A stretch of DNA of 64,000 nt, from positions 1 through 64,000 of the forward strand of contig NZ_BCYV01000018.1 in assembly GCF_001598375.1 (NCBI RefSeq), read 5' to 3'. This stretch comes from Novosphingobium capsulatum NBRC 12533. Lineage in GTDB: Bacteria > Pseudomonadota > Alphaproteobacteria > Sphingomonadales > Sphingomonadaceae. The notes under the pieces were generated by a model that was given only the letters and a program-made list of their open reading frames with translations, had not been told where the DNA came from and ran no database searches. Made by a program: the position numbers and the translations under genes. Shown piece by piece: positions 27,223 through 36,294 of the stretch. The number at the start of each line of letters is the position of its first letter. Position 1 is the first letter of the stretch.

Positions 27223-27828
27223 ATGAAGACCAAGCCTTTCGTCACCATCGCTCTCGCCACGGCCGTGCTGGCCGGCACCACTGGCTGCAGCCAGCTGTCG
27301 CGGCTGTTCTCGCACGATGGCGATACGCCCGATATCGCCGGCACGCTCGATGCCGAGCCGTCCGGCGCCAGCAGCCAGGCCGGCATCTTCTCGGCGGCGA
27401 CACCCGATGATCCCACCGCATTTCTCAAGGCCATGTTTGCCGACGATGGCCTGGGCGGGGCGGTTTCCACCGTGGGCGACCTGCGCCACCGCTATTTTTC
27501 CGAGGAAATGGCCGGCCTGCTCGCCGATACCACCCGCGGCACCGGCTCGTCGCTGGCCGGCAATCCGCTCTGCCTGTGCAACAACCCCACCGATCTGCAA
27601 CAGACCATCATGATCACCCATGCCGATGCCCACAAGGCCCTGGCCCACGTCACCGTGACCCGCAGCGGCGTGGCCGATGGCCCCACCGTGCACCTAGTGA
27701 TCGCCATGGCGCGCAAGGAGGAAGGCTGGAAAATCACCGACATCCGCTATCCCGACGAAAACGTCGGGCTGCGCGATATCCTGGCCAAGGCCAACGCCCC
27801 GTCGCTTGATGTCAACGCGGCGTATTAG
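27223..27828 (+). CDS. Lipoprotein of unknown function (DUF3828-like)
   Basis: The 201-residue protein has a lipobox (VLAGTTGCSQ) at about residue 22 and a C-terminal part (VTVTRSGVADGPTVHLVIAMARKEEGWKITDIRYP) with the beta-sandwich/NTF2-like look of DUF3828-type proteins. It is divergent from the flavoprotein gene and may share its promoter region. No catalytic residues are identifiable. Confidence 0.65.
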   Translation: MKTKPFVTIALATAVLAGTTGCSQLSRLFSHDGDTPDIAGTLDAEPSGASSQAGIFSAATPDDPTAFLKAMFADDGLGGAVSTVGDLRHRYFSEEMAGLLADTTRGTGSSLAGNPLCLCNNPTDLQQTIMITHADAHKALAHVTVTRSGVADGPTVHLVIAMARKEEGWKITDIRYPDENVGLRDILAKANAPSLDVNAAY

Positions 27829-27899
27829 CCGGCGTGGGCCAATTCGAATGAGCGGTTTCGCTTATTTGAGGACATGCTGGCGTTTTGCACAAGCAGAAC

Positions 27900-27989
27900 A
27901 GCGGGACCCCGGATCAAGTCCGGGGTGACGAGAAAATATAGATACCGCAAAAATTTATCGTCACCCCGGACTTGATCCGGGGTCCCGCT
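27900..27989. repeat. Inverted pair of REP-like palindromes, family B
   Basis: The same two-unit arrangement as at 18950 and 40075: GCGGGACCCCGGATCAAGTC at the left and its exact complement at the right, separated by about 35 bp of AT-rich spacer. It lies between convergent genes and could serve as a bidirectional terminator. Confidence 0.88.
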
Positions 27990-28071
27990 TGATAACGGGC
28001 GCCATGCCTGCGGTCACCGCGCGAACGGCACCTTCCCACCCATTCTCGCCCGTTCACCTTCTACCCGCCGC

Positions 28072-28887
28072 CTAATCAACCGCGTTGCGCCGCCCCAGGA
28101 TGCGCTCGAACGGCAGGCTGACGATGGCCTTGACGATCGTGGTATCGGCATTGGTGCCATAGCCGTGGCCAACCCCCAGGTTGAGCGCCCAGCGCCCCAG
28201 GTCCACGTCGGCCACGGCAAAGATCGACTGGTCGCTGCCATGCAGGTTGCCGAAATGGGCAAAGCTGCCCGTGCCGTTATAGCTTTCGATGCCCAGCGAG
28301 ACCTTCTTCGTCATCGCATAGGCGACGCGGGTGTCGAACTCGACTTCGGGGGAATGGCCGACCGGGCCTGACACCACGAAATCGACATTGGCGTTTTCGG
28401 CCAGGGTCCACTTGCCCAGCCGCGTGCCGACGATACCTTTCAGCTCGGCATTCCACGGATTGATGTCGAGCTTGTGATCGACGTGGCCGATCTCGAAATT
28501 GGCCCCCCACCACCAGTTCTGTCCGGGGCGGCGCGGCGCGATGAACTTGAGCCGGGTCTTGACCCCGCCAGGATCGAGCCGGCCCTGCCCATCGAGCGTC
28601 GCCAGCGGCAGATAGAGCCCTGCTTCCAGATAGGGCGTGATGCCATAGGAGAACTCGGGCGTGACGCGCAGGCGGTGCAGCGCCTGCTGCGCCCCGGCAT
28701 AGTCATCGGTGGAGGTGCCATCGGCCACATAGTTGATGTGGGTATCGAGGCCGAAATGGCCGGGCTGGTCCATCTCGTCCATGTAGACCTGGATTTCCTC
28801 TGGCGCGGCCAGGGCCGGCTGCGTTGCCGACACACCGCCCACCATCGCTGCCAGGGCCACACCCTGCCTCATCACACGCCACGCCAT
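28072..28887 (-). CDS. Outer-membrane beta-barrel/transporter-like protein (phenol MetA-like)
   Basis: This 271-residue protein has a signal peptide ending near ALA/APEE. The mature part has repeated aromatic beta-strands (ITPYLEAGLYLPLAT, GQNWWWGANFEIGHVDHKLD, VAYAMTKKVSLGIESY), as in outer-membrane proteins annotated as MetA phenol-degradation homologues. It may form a channel for aromatic substrates; the family link is by pattern only. Confidence 0.6.
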   Translation of the reverse strand: MAWRVMRQGVALAAMVGGVSATQPALAAPEEIQVYMDEMDQPGHFGLDTHINYVADGTSTDDYAGAQQALHRLRVTPEFSYGITPYLEAGLYLPLATLDGQGRLDPGGVKTRLKFIAPRRPGQNWWWGANFEIGHVDHKLDINPWNAELKGIVGTRLGKWTLAENANVDFVVSGPVGHSPEVEFDTRVAYAMTKKVSLGIESYNGTGSFAHFGNLHGSDQSIFAVADVDLGRWALNLGVGHGYGTNADTTIVKAIVSLPFERILGRRNAVD

Positions 28888-28975
28888 GCCACACGCCCCT
28901 CAAAGGAGCGCCGCCGATAGCAAAGCGGCCATCGCGAAGATAATTACAAAATGCCAACGTGCCCCTATGGGCCGC

Positions 28976-29473
28976 TCACGTCAGCGCGTAATACTTCACA
29001 TGGTTGCCGTCCGGGCGCCGCTCGCCCACGCCGATGAACACGTGCCGCGTCAGCCAGTCGTGCGGGCCCTTGCTGGTCTCGAACGTGGGCTGGGCGCGCA
29101 GATAGTATTCGGCATGGGGAACCGGCGCGCCGCCGGCAAAGGCCCAGGCGCGCAAGCGATCCATCGTGCCGGCCTCGCGCCCCCACAAAAAGCCCTTGTT
29201 CTGCATGTAGATCAGCGTGCCATCGTCCACTTCCAAGACATAGCGCGCATCGAACACGGCAGTGTCATCGCTGCGGAAGAACGCATAGTCCCCGCCCGAA
29301 TTGGGCACCGCCCGGCCTTTCAGGCGCGGCCCTTCGAACACGCCTTCGTCGACATAGACCGCGCTGCGCATGCCGCCGCTGGGCAAGTCGGGGATCATCT
29401 GCACCCGCGTGAATTTCAGCGTGCAGGCAAAGGCAAACTCCAGGCGGGGATTGTCGAGCGTGGAAAAGTCCAT
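28976..29473 (-). CDS. DUF3237 family protein
   Basis: This 165-residue protein shows DUF3237 features: an N-terminal LEFAFACTLKFTRVQMI strand pair, GGDYAFFRSDDTAVFDARYVLEVDDGTLIYM, and a C-terminal HVFIGVGER block. Start ATG 29473 is chosen because the longer frame lacks a ribosome site. It lies 20 bp after the PQQ dehydrogenase and is probably co-transcribed with it. DUF3237 proteins are small beta-barrels often found in aromatic/steroid catabolic clusters; the reaction is unknown. Confidence 0.75.
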   Translation of the reverse strand: MDFSTLDNPRLEFAFACTLKFTRVQMIPDLPSGGMRSAVYVDEGVFEGPRLKGRAVPNSGGDYAFFRSDDTAVFDARYVLEVDDGTLIYMQNKGFLWGREAGTMDRLRAWAFAGGAPVPHAEYYLRAQPTFETSKGPHDWLTRHVFIGVGERRPDGNHVKYYALT

Positions 29474-29493
29474 GAGGAAGCGGCCCGTTCGGT

Positions 29494-31749
29494 TCAATAG
29501 TTGGAAAGGATGGTCAGGCTCGGCCCGTCGAGCGGCTTGCCGGCCTTCTGCTTGGCCAGTTCATCGGCCCGCGTCTTGCCCTGCAGATCGATCAGGTAGG
29601 CATGGATCGCATCGGCATCATCAGGGCGCAAGACATCGTCCCAGCGTGGCATGCCGGCCGGCAGCAGCGCGCCTTCCAGCACGATCTGCTTGAACGCCTC
29701 GTGCGTGCCGGGCTGCATGCGGCGCAGGTCTGGCGCCATCGAACGGTGGATATTGGCATGGCAGATCGCGCAGTTGGCAAAGAACAGCCCCTGCCCGCGC
29801 GCAATCGTGGCCGCCGTCACCCCAGGCGCCTGGGCCGGCGGCGGCGGCGCCACCTCCAGCGGGGGCAGCAGCGGCGGCAGCGGCACCTTGCTGCCATCGA
29901 GGCGGAAGACCAGCAGGCGGTTCTGGTTGCCCCGGCTGTAGGCGGCCGAATAGCGCGGGGTAAAGGCCCAGCCGCCCCCGCCCCAGCCGGCCTGCACGGC
30001 AATGTACTGTACGCCGCGCACGGCATAGGTGATCGGCGCGGCCATGATCGGGCTGCCGGTCTCGATGCTTTTCAGCACGGCGCCATTGCGCGCATCGCGC
30101 ACCACCAGCTTGCCCGACAGCGTACCCTGCACGATCAGGCCCGATGCCGTGGCCAGCACGCCGCCGCGGTCCTGCCAGCCTTCGCTGTCCACCGCCCACA
30201 CCGTCTTGCCGGTAAGCGGATCGATCGCGCGCAACTGGCTCTTGCCGGGATCTGCCTTGGCCTGCGCATAGGCCGGCAGCGCCTTGACCGCCTGCGCCAT
30301 CGGCGGCGGCAGCGTTTCCGTGGCTGCCACCACATCGGGGGTAAAGATCAGCGCGGCATCGTTGTTGAGCGCGCGGGCGCGATAGGGCTTGGCGCCCGGC
30401 GTCATGAAGATCAGGTTGCCGATATCAGCCACCGATCCGTAATAGAGGCCGGTCTGCGGGCTATAGGCCGCCGGAAACCAGTTGCGTGCCCCCACGGTGG
30501 AGGGAAACACGATCTTGGGCCCATCGGTATAGTCTGCAGCTTCCCTGTTGAGGATCGGCTTCATCGTGCCCGGCTCGAAGCCCTTGATCCAGTTGGCCCG
30601 CGCAATGGCATTGGCGCGCAGCACCTGGCCGGTCTTGCGATCGATCACATAGAGAAAGCCGTTCTTGGGCGCATGCAGGATCACCCCGCGCGTCTGCCCG
30701 TCGACTGCCATGTGCGTCAGGATCATCGGCTGGGTAGAGGTGAAATCCCAATTGTCTTCGGGCGTTTCCTGGTAATGCCAGACCATCCGCCCGGTCTTGG
30801 GATCGAGCGCGACGAGCGAGCCGAGATAGAGATTGTCGCCGCCGGCAGGCGAGCGTTTCGAGCGCGCATAAGGGCCGCCATTGCCGGTGCCGACCAGCAC
30901 GTAACCGGTTTCAGGATCATAGTTGATCGCGTCCCACGGCGCGCCACCGCCGCCCACGTCCCAGCGGCTCTTGGGGTCCCAGGTCTTGAGCGCGGCTTCG
31001 AGTTCGGGGGTTTCCTGTGGGCCGAGCGCGGGATCATGCGGCACCACGTGCCAGCGCCAGCGGATCGCCCCGGTCTTGATATCGAGCGCCGTGACATAGC
31101 CGCGCACGTCATACTCCGCGCCGCCCATGCCGATGACCACCAGGTCGCCGGCCACTTCGGGCGCGCCGGTGGAGTTGTCGCCGCGCTTGCGGTCTTCGAT
31201 GAAATCGGTCTTCCACACCACGGCGCCGGTCTTGGCGTCGAGCGCGTACATCCACCCGTCGAGCGCGGCGATGAACACCTTGCCGCCTGATACGGCCAGC
31301 CCGCGGTTGACCATGTCGCAGCACGCGGTGCGGTTGCGCTGCATGTCCACCTCCGGCTCGAACCGCCAGAGTTCGCGGCCACTTGCCGCGTCATAGGCAT
31401 AGGCGCGCCCGGCATTGCCGGCGACATAGAGTACCCCGCCCACCATCACCGGGCTGGCTTCCTGCCCGCGCGCGGTGCCAAGGTCTGCTTCCCAGGCCAA
31501 GCCCAGCCGCGCCACATTGGCCGGGTTGATGGCGTCGAGCGTGGACCAATGCGTCTTGCCCGCGTCCCCGCCCGGCTCGATCCATTCGCTGCCGGCGCCT
31601 TGCGTCAGCGGCGCGGCCGCGGCCAGCGTCAGGCTTGCCGAAGCCAGAATGGCCAGGTTGCGCCAGCGCCCTTTGCCAAACCCCAGGCGAACGGAGATGG
31701 CGCTCTTCTCCCCCTCCTCTTCAGAGGAGGGGGTCGGGGGGTGGTGCAT
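29494..31749 (-). CDS. PQQ- and heme c-containing alcohol dehydrogenase, calcium-type motif
   Basis: The mature protein has the same architecture as the enzyme at 20.6 kb: PQQ propeller, vicinal Cys pair (RTACCDMVNRG), and C-terminal heme domain with CAICH. Here the catalytic segment reads WDFTSTQPM, with Thr at the +2 position, the calcium-type arrangement of quinohemoprotein alcohol dehydrogenases. An export signal (ILASASLTLAAAAPL) precedes it. The N-terminal extension runs through dispersed repeats, and the start chosen (ATG 31749) is itself inside the repeat block, so the true start is uncertain. DUF3237 follows. The two PQQ enzymes probably differ in metal and substrate. Confidence 0.85.
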   Translation of the reverse strand: MHHPPTPSSEEEGEKSAISVRLGFGKGRWRNLAILASASLTLAAAAPLTQGAGSEWIEPGGDAGKTHWSTLDAINPANVARLGLAWEADLGTARGQEASPVMVGGVLYVAGNAGRAYAYDAASGRELWRFEPEVDMQRNRTACCDMVNRGLAVSGGKVFIAALDGWMYALDAKTGAVVWKTDFIEDRKRGDNSTGAPEVAGDLVVIGMGGAEYDVRGYVTALDIKTGAIRWRWHVVPHDPALGPQETPELEAALKTWDPKSRWDVGGGGAPWDAINYDPETGYVLVGTGNGGPYARSKRSPAGGDNLYLGSLVALDPKTGRMVWHYQETPEDNWDFTSTQPMILTHMAVDGQTRGVILHAPKNGFLYVIDRKTGQVLRANAIARANWIKGFEPGTMKPILNREAADYTDGPKIVFPSTVGARNWFPAAYSPQTGLYYGSVADIGNLIFMTPGAKPYRARALNNDAALIFTPDVVAATETLPPPMAQAVKALPAYAQAKADPGKSQLRAIDPLTGKTVWAVDSEGWQDRGGVLATASGLIVQGTLSGKLVVRDARNGAVLKSIETGSPIMAAPITYAVRGVQYIAVQAGWGGGGWAFTPRYSAAYSRGNQNRLLVFRLDGSKVPLPPLLPPLEVAPPPPAQAPGVTAATIARGQGLFFANCAICHANIHRSMAPDLRRMQPGTHEAFKQIVLEGALLPAGMPRWDDVLRPDDADAIHAYLIDLQGKTRADELAKQKAGKPLDGPSLTILSNY

Positions 31750-31950
31750 CCCTGGCGCCAGATTTCCACCACCCCCGGCCCCTCCTCTAAAGAGGAGGGG
31801 AGAGTGGGCCAGCTTCCGCCCGTCCCCGTTCGGGCTGAGCTTGTCGAAGCCCCCCGCAGTCGCGCGCCCCGCACAGCCCTTCGCCGAGCTCAGGGCGAAC
31901 GGGAACCAAGTGAAGTGAGCTGTTCGGGCTGAGCCTGTCGAAGCCCCCCG
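31705..31950. repeat. Cluster of dispersed palindromic repeats (families C and D)
   Basis: Two CT/GA-rich palindromes (31710-31733 and 31779-31800) are followed by several units of the type GTTCGGGCTGAGCYTGTCGA in both orientations near 31825, 31880 and 31921. They occupy the region upstream of, and into, the 5' part of the PQQ gene. Family C units also occur at 56697 and 63719. Confidence 0.8.
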
Positions 31951-31973
31951 CAACCATCCCCAAACCCCGCGCA

Positions 31974-32831
31974 TCACAGCGCATCCCATGGGCTGGGCAT
32001 GCGATAGGGCACGGTGATGAAATTGGCTTCGATCTGCTCGATCATGCCATGGTCGATCTTGAACAGCTCGGAGATGTAGAAGCTGTGCGGCCGGCGTACC
32101 GGGCTTTTCACGGTGCGGCCATCGGTCAGCTGATACTCATCGATCCGCCCGGAATGATCGATGAAGCCAAACGCCAGCACCAGCCCGCGCTCCTCGTCCA
32201 CCAGGGGGAAGCGCCGCGCGCGCAGTTCGTCGTCATAGCGATAGTTGCCCATGCGGAACTGCTCTTCGCAGCCCAGCGCCGATACCGGCACGATCTTGGC
32301 AAATTCGGGGTTGCGCGTGGTCTGCACGCCGTTTTCCACCCGCTGGCAATCGGGGTGGAACCGGGTGTGGATCGTACCATCGTTGCGCTGCAGCGTGTCG
32401 AAATAGCCGTTGGACAGCCGCACCATCTCGGCCCGATCGACCGGGCTTTCCGGCTCGCGGTGCAGGATCGGCTTGTCCCAATAGCGCGGGTTTTCAAACT
32501 TGATGCCGCTGTCCGACTGGCGCACGATCAGCAGCTCGGCCTCCGCCACCTCGCCCGCCTCGTTCAGGGCCAGCCGCACGGTCAGTGCCGATTCCTCGAT
32601 CGCCTCGATCAGCGTGCCGAAATAGCCGACCTGGCGGGTGCGCACATCGGCAAAGCGCAGGCGATAATCGCCCAGCCCCTGCACCGTGCCCCACACGCCA
32701 TCGTCGGTGGCCAGCATAACATTGTTTTCGGAAAACAGCGCATCGCTCGCCCAGTTGACCTGGGCCGAAGCCCCTTGGCCGAGGGCAGCCAGAAAGGCAT
32801 CGAGTGCGGCATAGAGGGCCTCGCGGTCCAT
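31974..32831 (-). CDS. NTF2/SnoaL-like double-domain protein
   Basis: The 285-residue protein begins MDREALYAALDAFLAALGQG and contains a possible nuclear-transport-factor-2-like fold (LSNGYFDTLQRNDGTIHTRFHPDCQRVENG, FIDHSGRIDEYQLTDG). The pattern resembles DUF8021-type SnoaL-like proteins. It may act as a lyase/isomerase or ester cleavage enzyme; nothing decides. It is divergent from another NTF2-like gene across a 130-bp gap with a shared candidate operator. The start at 32831 is chosen because the longer frame continues through the opposite gene. Confidence 0.65.
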   Translation of the reverse strand: MDREALYAALDAFLAALGQGASAQVNWASDALFSENNVMLATDDGVWGTVQGLGDYRLRFADVRTRQVGYFGTLIEAIEESALTVRLALNEAGEVAEAELLIVRQSDSGIKFENPRYWDKPILHREPESPVDRAEMVRLSNGYFDTLQRNDGTIHTRFHPDCQRVENGVQTTRNPEFAKIVPVSALGCEEQFRMGNYRYDDELRARRFPLVDEERGLVLAFGFIDHSGRIDEYQLTDGRTVKSPVRRPHSFYISELFKIDHGMIEQIEANFITVPYRMPSPWDAL

Positions 32832-32895
32832 CGTCTCTCCCTTTTCGCGGCCTTGGGGCAACAAGCCTTTGACGCGGTTATGCAACCGGCATATC

Positions 32896-32909
32896 CTATC
32901 AATTGTTAG
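32896..32909. promoter_or_regulatory. Operator-like motif CTATCAATTGTTAG
   Basis: This near-palindrome lies midway between two divergent NTF2-like genes and matches, in 13 of 14 bases, the motif in front of the lignostilbene dioxygenase gene at 45445-45458. It may control both divergent genes. Confidence 0.72.
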
Positions 32910-32963
32910 AATGAAAGGGGGGAGATACCCTCTTGCCGCAGATGCAGCCCGGGAGAAATGCCA

Positions 32964-33353
32964 ATGTCCAGAACGCCCGCCGAACAGGCCCTGCTCGATC
33001 GCGTGCTGGCGATGTACCACGATGTGCTGATCGCGATGGATAGCGGTGCGGTCGATCGCTACATCGCGCCCAGCTATGTCCAGCACAGCTCGCTGGCAGA
33101 GCCGGGCGTGCCCGCGCTCAAGGCCTTTCTCGACCGCGTCCGCCACGAATCGCCCGATGCCCGGCAAACCATCCATCGCAGCTTCGTCGATGGCGACCAC
33201 GTCGTGGTGCACACCCATGTGCAGCGCTGGCCGGGCGATCCCGGCTTGGCCGTGGTCGATATCTTCCGGTGCGAAGATGACATGATCGTGGAGCACTGGG
33301 ACGTGATCCAGGACGTGCCGACCGCACCGGTCAATCCTCTGCCGATGTTTTGA
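32964..33353 (+). CDS. NTF2/SnoaL-like small protein
   Basis: The 129-residue protein has the SnoaL polyketide-cyclase-like layout: N-terminal helix (LLDRVLAMYHDVLIAMDSG), YIAPSYVQHSS with its His, and the strand block DGDHVVVHTHVQRWPGDPGLAVVDIFR ending VEHWDVIQD. This predicted fold houses lyases and isomerases that use no cofactor. ATG 32964 is favoured for its GGGAGAA spacing; 32958 is possible. An SDR follows 11 bp later. Confidence 0.8.
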   Translation: MSRTPAEQALLDRVLAMYHDVLIAMDSGAVDRYIAPSYVQHSSLAEPGVPALKAFLDRVRHESPDARQTIHRSFVDGDHVVVHTHVQRWPGDPGLAVVDIFRCEDDMIVEHWDVIQDVPTAPVNPLPMF

Positions 33354-33364
33354 AAGGCCCCGCG

Positions 33365-34105
33365 ATGCGCTTTGACAACACCTGCGTCGCTATCCTCGGC
33401 GGCAATTCCGGCATCGGCCTTGCCGCCGCGCGCCAGTTCGCGGCAGAGGGGGCCCGCCTGGCGCTGACCGGCCGCAACCCGCAAACCCTGCACGAGGCGG
33501 CCGAGGAACTCGGCGCGCTGGCAGTGCGCGCCGACATGGGCGATGTCGCGCAGACCCGCGCTGCCCTGGCCGAGATCGAGCAAGTGCTGGGCGGCATCGA
33601 CGTGCTGTTCGTCAACGCCGGCGTCGGCGGCTTTGCCATGGTGCCCGAGGTGACCGAGACGTTCTGGGACGATATCCACACCGTCAACCTGCGCGGCGCG
33701 TTCTTTGCGATCCAGAATGCGCTGCCGCTGATGCGCGATGGCGGCGCCATCGTCATCACAGGCTCGATCGGATCGCTGGCCGCCGTGCCGGGCAACGTTG
33801 CCTATGCCGCCGCCAAGGCAGGCCTGCGCGCCATGGCGCGGATCGTGGCCAAGGAACTCCTCCCGCGCCGCATCCGCGTCAACCTGATCAGCCCCGGCCC
33901 CACCGAGACCGAAATCTTCAAGCGCGATGCCAGCCCCGAACAGATCGCCGGCATGCGGGAGATGCTGTCAGCCGTGGTGCCGATCGGCCGCATGGGCACG
34001 GCCGAAGAAGTAGCCAGCGCCGCGCTGTTCCTGGCCAGCCGCGAGGCCAGCTTCATCAACGGCATCGATCTCTATGTCGATGGGGGGTGTCTGGAGTTGG
34101 GGTGA
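33365..34105 (+). CDS. Short-chain dehydrogenase/reductase
   Basis: The 246-residue classical SDR starts MRFDNTCVAILGGNSGIGLAAA with the cofactor loop GGNSGIG, has NAG at about 85, Ser in ITGSIGS and YAAAK as the catalytic Tyr-Lys. The C-terminus FINGIDLYVDGG is standard. It is immediately downstream of the NTF2-like gene, suggesting a shared pathway step on a side-chain alcohol or ketone. The ATG at 33365 is preferred over the TTG at 33350. Confidence 0.9.
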   Translation: MRFDNTCVAILGGNSGIGLAAARQFAAEGARLALTGRNPQTLHEAAEELGALAVRADMGDVAQTRAALAEIEQVLGGIDVLFVNAGVGGFAMVPEVTETFWDDIHTVNLRGAFFAIQNALPLMRDGGAIVITGSIGSLAAVPGNVAYAAAKAGLRAMARIVAKELLPRRIRVNLISPGPTETEIFKRDASPEQIAGMREMLSAVVPIGRMGTAEEVASAALFLASREASFINGIDLYVDGGCLELG

Positions 34106-34216
34106 GATGGAGTTGCCACCATTTTGGAATGTGTGTCGGATAATATCGTCTTGTTACAACCATGGGTTACCGATACGTCGATGCACACGGACGTTTCGTC
34201 ATGGGGAGGAATTGGG

Positions 34217-34705
34217 GTGACTTCAGGATTTTTCAAAGCGGCGGCGCTCGCATTGTGCGTCGCTGCACCGCTCGGCTTGGGCATGCCGGTGGCCGTGGCA
34301 CAGACGGCGGCCAAGGCCCTGCCGGCCAACACCATGGTCCAACTGACGCCCGAGGCGGAAATCTCGTCCAAGAAGATCAACCTGGGCGACAAGGTCGGCT
34401 TTGCCGTGGTCAACGACGTGACGGACGGCGGCCAGGTGGTGATCCCGCGCGGTAGCCATGTTGAAGGTGCGATCACCTTCAAGACCGGCAAGGCGATCGG
34501 CGGCAAGTCGGGCAAGTTCGAGGTGACCTTCGAAAAGATCACCGTGGGCGGCAAGACCTATGCCATGAAGGGCACCCACCGCCAGGAGGGCAAGGGCAAC
34601 ACCGTCGCTGCCGTGTTTGGTAGCATGCTGGTCAGCGGGCGTTCGGCCGTGATGCTGCCGGGCGACTTTGCCAATGCCTTTACCAACGAGCCGATCCCGT
34701 ACTGA
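34217..34705 (+). CDS. Exported protein of unknown function
   Basis: The 162-residue product has a signal peptide (FFKAAALALCVAAPLGLGMPVAVAQ) and a mature beta-rich domain with Gly/Lys repeats (VIPRGSHVEGAITFKTGKAIGG). GTG 34217 was chosen because GGGGAGGA precedes it by 7 nt. I recognise no family with confidence. It stands alone with its own terminator, so it may not belong to the catabolic genes. Confidence 0.65.
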   Translation: MTSGFFKAAALALCVAAPLGLGMPVAVAQTAAKALPANTMVQLTPEAEISSKKINLGDKVGFAVVNDVTDGGQVVIPRGSHVEGAITFKTGKAIGGKSGKFEVTFEKITVGGKTYAMKGTHRQEGKGNTVAAVFGSMLVSGRSAVMLPGDFANAFTNEPIPY

Positions 34706-34737
34706 TCAGGCGCGCCTGATTGCGGGAACAGACGAGG

Positions 34738-34777
34738 GGCCCGGCCGCGATCCAGTGCGGCCGGGCCTTGCTGTTTT
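34738..34777 (+). terminator. Rho-independent terminator
   Basis: An 11-bp GC stem (GGCCCGGCCGC / GCGGCCGGGCC, 8-nt loop) followed by TTGCTGTTTT ends the exported-protein transcript. Confidence 0.8.
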
Positions 34778-34783
34778 CCGCGC

Positions 34784-36256
34784 TCAAAGCCCCTCGGGCA
34801 GGGCATCAAGCAGCATGGTCTTGGTTTCGACGTAGGGCATCAGCCCTTCGGGCCCGCCCTCGCGGCCCACGCCCGATTGCTTGAAGCCGCCGAACGGCAG
34901 GCCAAAATCCATGCGCAGGCCGTTCTGGCCAAAGCCGCCGGTGCGGATGCGTCGGCCGATCGTCCAGGCAGCCTGGGCATCGTGCGTCAGCACCGAACCG
35001 TTGAGGCCATAGGCACTGGCATTGGCCACCGCCACAGCCTCTTCCTCGTCCTCCACCGGGATCAGCGCCAGCACCGGACCAAAGATCTCTTCCTGGGCAA
35101 TGGCATCGGCATTGTTCACATTGGCAAACAGCGTCGGCTCGATGAAATAGCCACGGTTGAGATGGCTGGGGCGGCTGCCGCCGGTCACCAGGTCAGCGCT
35201 GGCCTTGCCTTGCGCAATATAGCCCTCGATCCGCTCCAACTGGCGCTGCATTGCCACCGGGCCCAACTGGGCGGCGGGGTCATCGCTGTGGCCGATCACC
35301 ACGCCGCGCATTTCCCGGGCGATGGCATCGGCCAGTTCATCATGGCGCGCGCGCGGCACGATCACCCGGCTCAGCATCGCGCAGACCTGCCCGCTCATCA
35401 TCGTGATCGTGCCGGTCAGCAGCTTGGCCGCATGATCGATCGCGAAATCGTCGCGCACGATCGCGGCAGACTTGCCCCCCAGTTCCAGCGTGCAGCGCGC
35501 CACGCGCCCGGCGCAGACCTGGCCGATGCGCTTGCCCGCCACGGTCGATCCGGTGAAGCTCACCTTGTCCACGCCGGGATTGTTGACCAGGTGATCGGCC
35601 GCCTCGCGGTGGCTGGGCACGAGGTTGACCACGCCGGGCGGCAGGCCCGCCGCCTCTGCCGCCTCGGCAATGAGATAGGCTTCCAGCGGGGTTTCAGGCG
35701 ATGGCTTCATCACCACGCAGCACCCCGTCAGCAGGGCATAGGCCACCTTGTTGGCCATGATGCCGAACGGGCCGTTCCACGGCGCGATGGCCGCCACCAC
35801 GCCCACCGGTTCCTGCACGATCAGCGCCGCAGCGGCGGCATGGCTGGGGCGCTGCTCGATAAAGCGAAAGTCTTGCGCAAAGCCAGCGATGCCGTCGAGC
35901 GCGAACAGCGCGCCCTGGTGCATCGGCCCGGCAAAGCTGGCCAGCCCACCGATCTGCGCGGTCCAGGCGCGGGCGAGTTCATCGGCGCGTGGGCGCAGAT
36001 GATCGATCATCGCGCGAAATGCCGCAATGCGCTGCGCCGGGGGCGTAGTGGGCCAGGGGCCATGATCGAACGCCGCGCGCGCCGCCGCGACGGCCGCATC
36101 CATGTCAGCTGCGTCCGCCTCGGCCACGCGGGCCACCACCTGCTCGCTATCAGGCGAAATAATCTCGATCAGGCGACCGCTGTGCGCGGGCACCCATTGC
36201 CCGCCGATATAGAGGCGTTCGGGATGGGCGATATGAACGCCGTGGGGAAGCAGCAT
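34784..36256 (-). CDS. NAD(P)-dependent aldehyde dehydrogenase
   Basis: The 490-residue enzyme has APWNGPFG, the cofactor loop FTGSTVAGK, the base Glu in TLELGGKSA and the catalytic Cys in MMSGQVCAMLSR. The C-terminal PFGGFKQSGVGREGG block is complete. The start at 36256 (MLLPHGVHI) has no strong upstream site, and the longer frame is unlikely. It probably oxidises an aromatic aldehyde released by the dimer-cleaving enzymes; vanillin-type aldehydes are plausible. It follows the NTF2-like gene by 38 bp. Confidence 0.92.
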   Translation of the reverse strand: MLLPHGVHIAHPERLYIGGQWVPAHSGRLIEIISPDSEQVVARVAEADAADMDAAVAAARAAFDHGPWPTTPPAQRIAAFRAMIDHLRPRADELARAWTAQIGGLASFAGPMHQGALFALDGIAGFAQDFRFIEQRPSHAAAAALIVQEPVGVVAAIAPWNGPFGIMANKVAYALLTGCCVVMKPSPETPLEAYLIAEAAEAAGLPPGVVNLVPSHREAADHLVNNPGVDKVSFTGSTVAGKRIGQVCAGRVARCTLELGGKSAAIVRDDFAIDHAAKLLTGTITMMSGQVCAMLSRVIVPRARHDELADAIAREMRGVVIGHSDDPAAQLGPVAMQRQLERIEGYIAQGKASADLVTGGSRPSHLNRGYFIEPTLFANVNNADAIAQEEIFGPVLALIPVEDEEEAVAVANASAYGLNGSVLTHDAQAAWTIGRRIRTGGFGQNGLRMDFGLPFGGFKQSGVGREGGPEGLMPYVETKTMLLDALPEGL

Positions 36257-36294
36257 GGACAATTCCTTTGATCGAACGCGGCAGGCCAAATGGT

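Noticed and set aside
31974..33296. A 440-codon single gene spanning both NTF2-like genes
   Set aside because: The 5' third is antisense to the plus-strand NTF2-like gene and crosses the AT-rich divergent promoter; the start at 32831 is supported by the sequence that follows.
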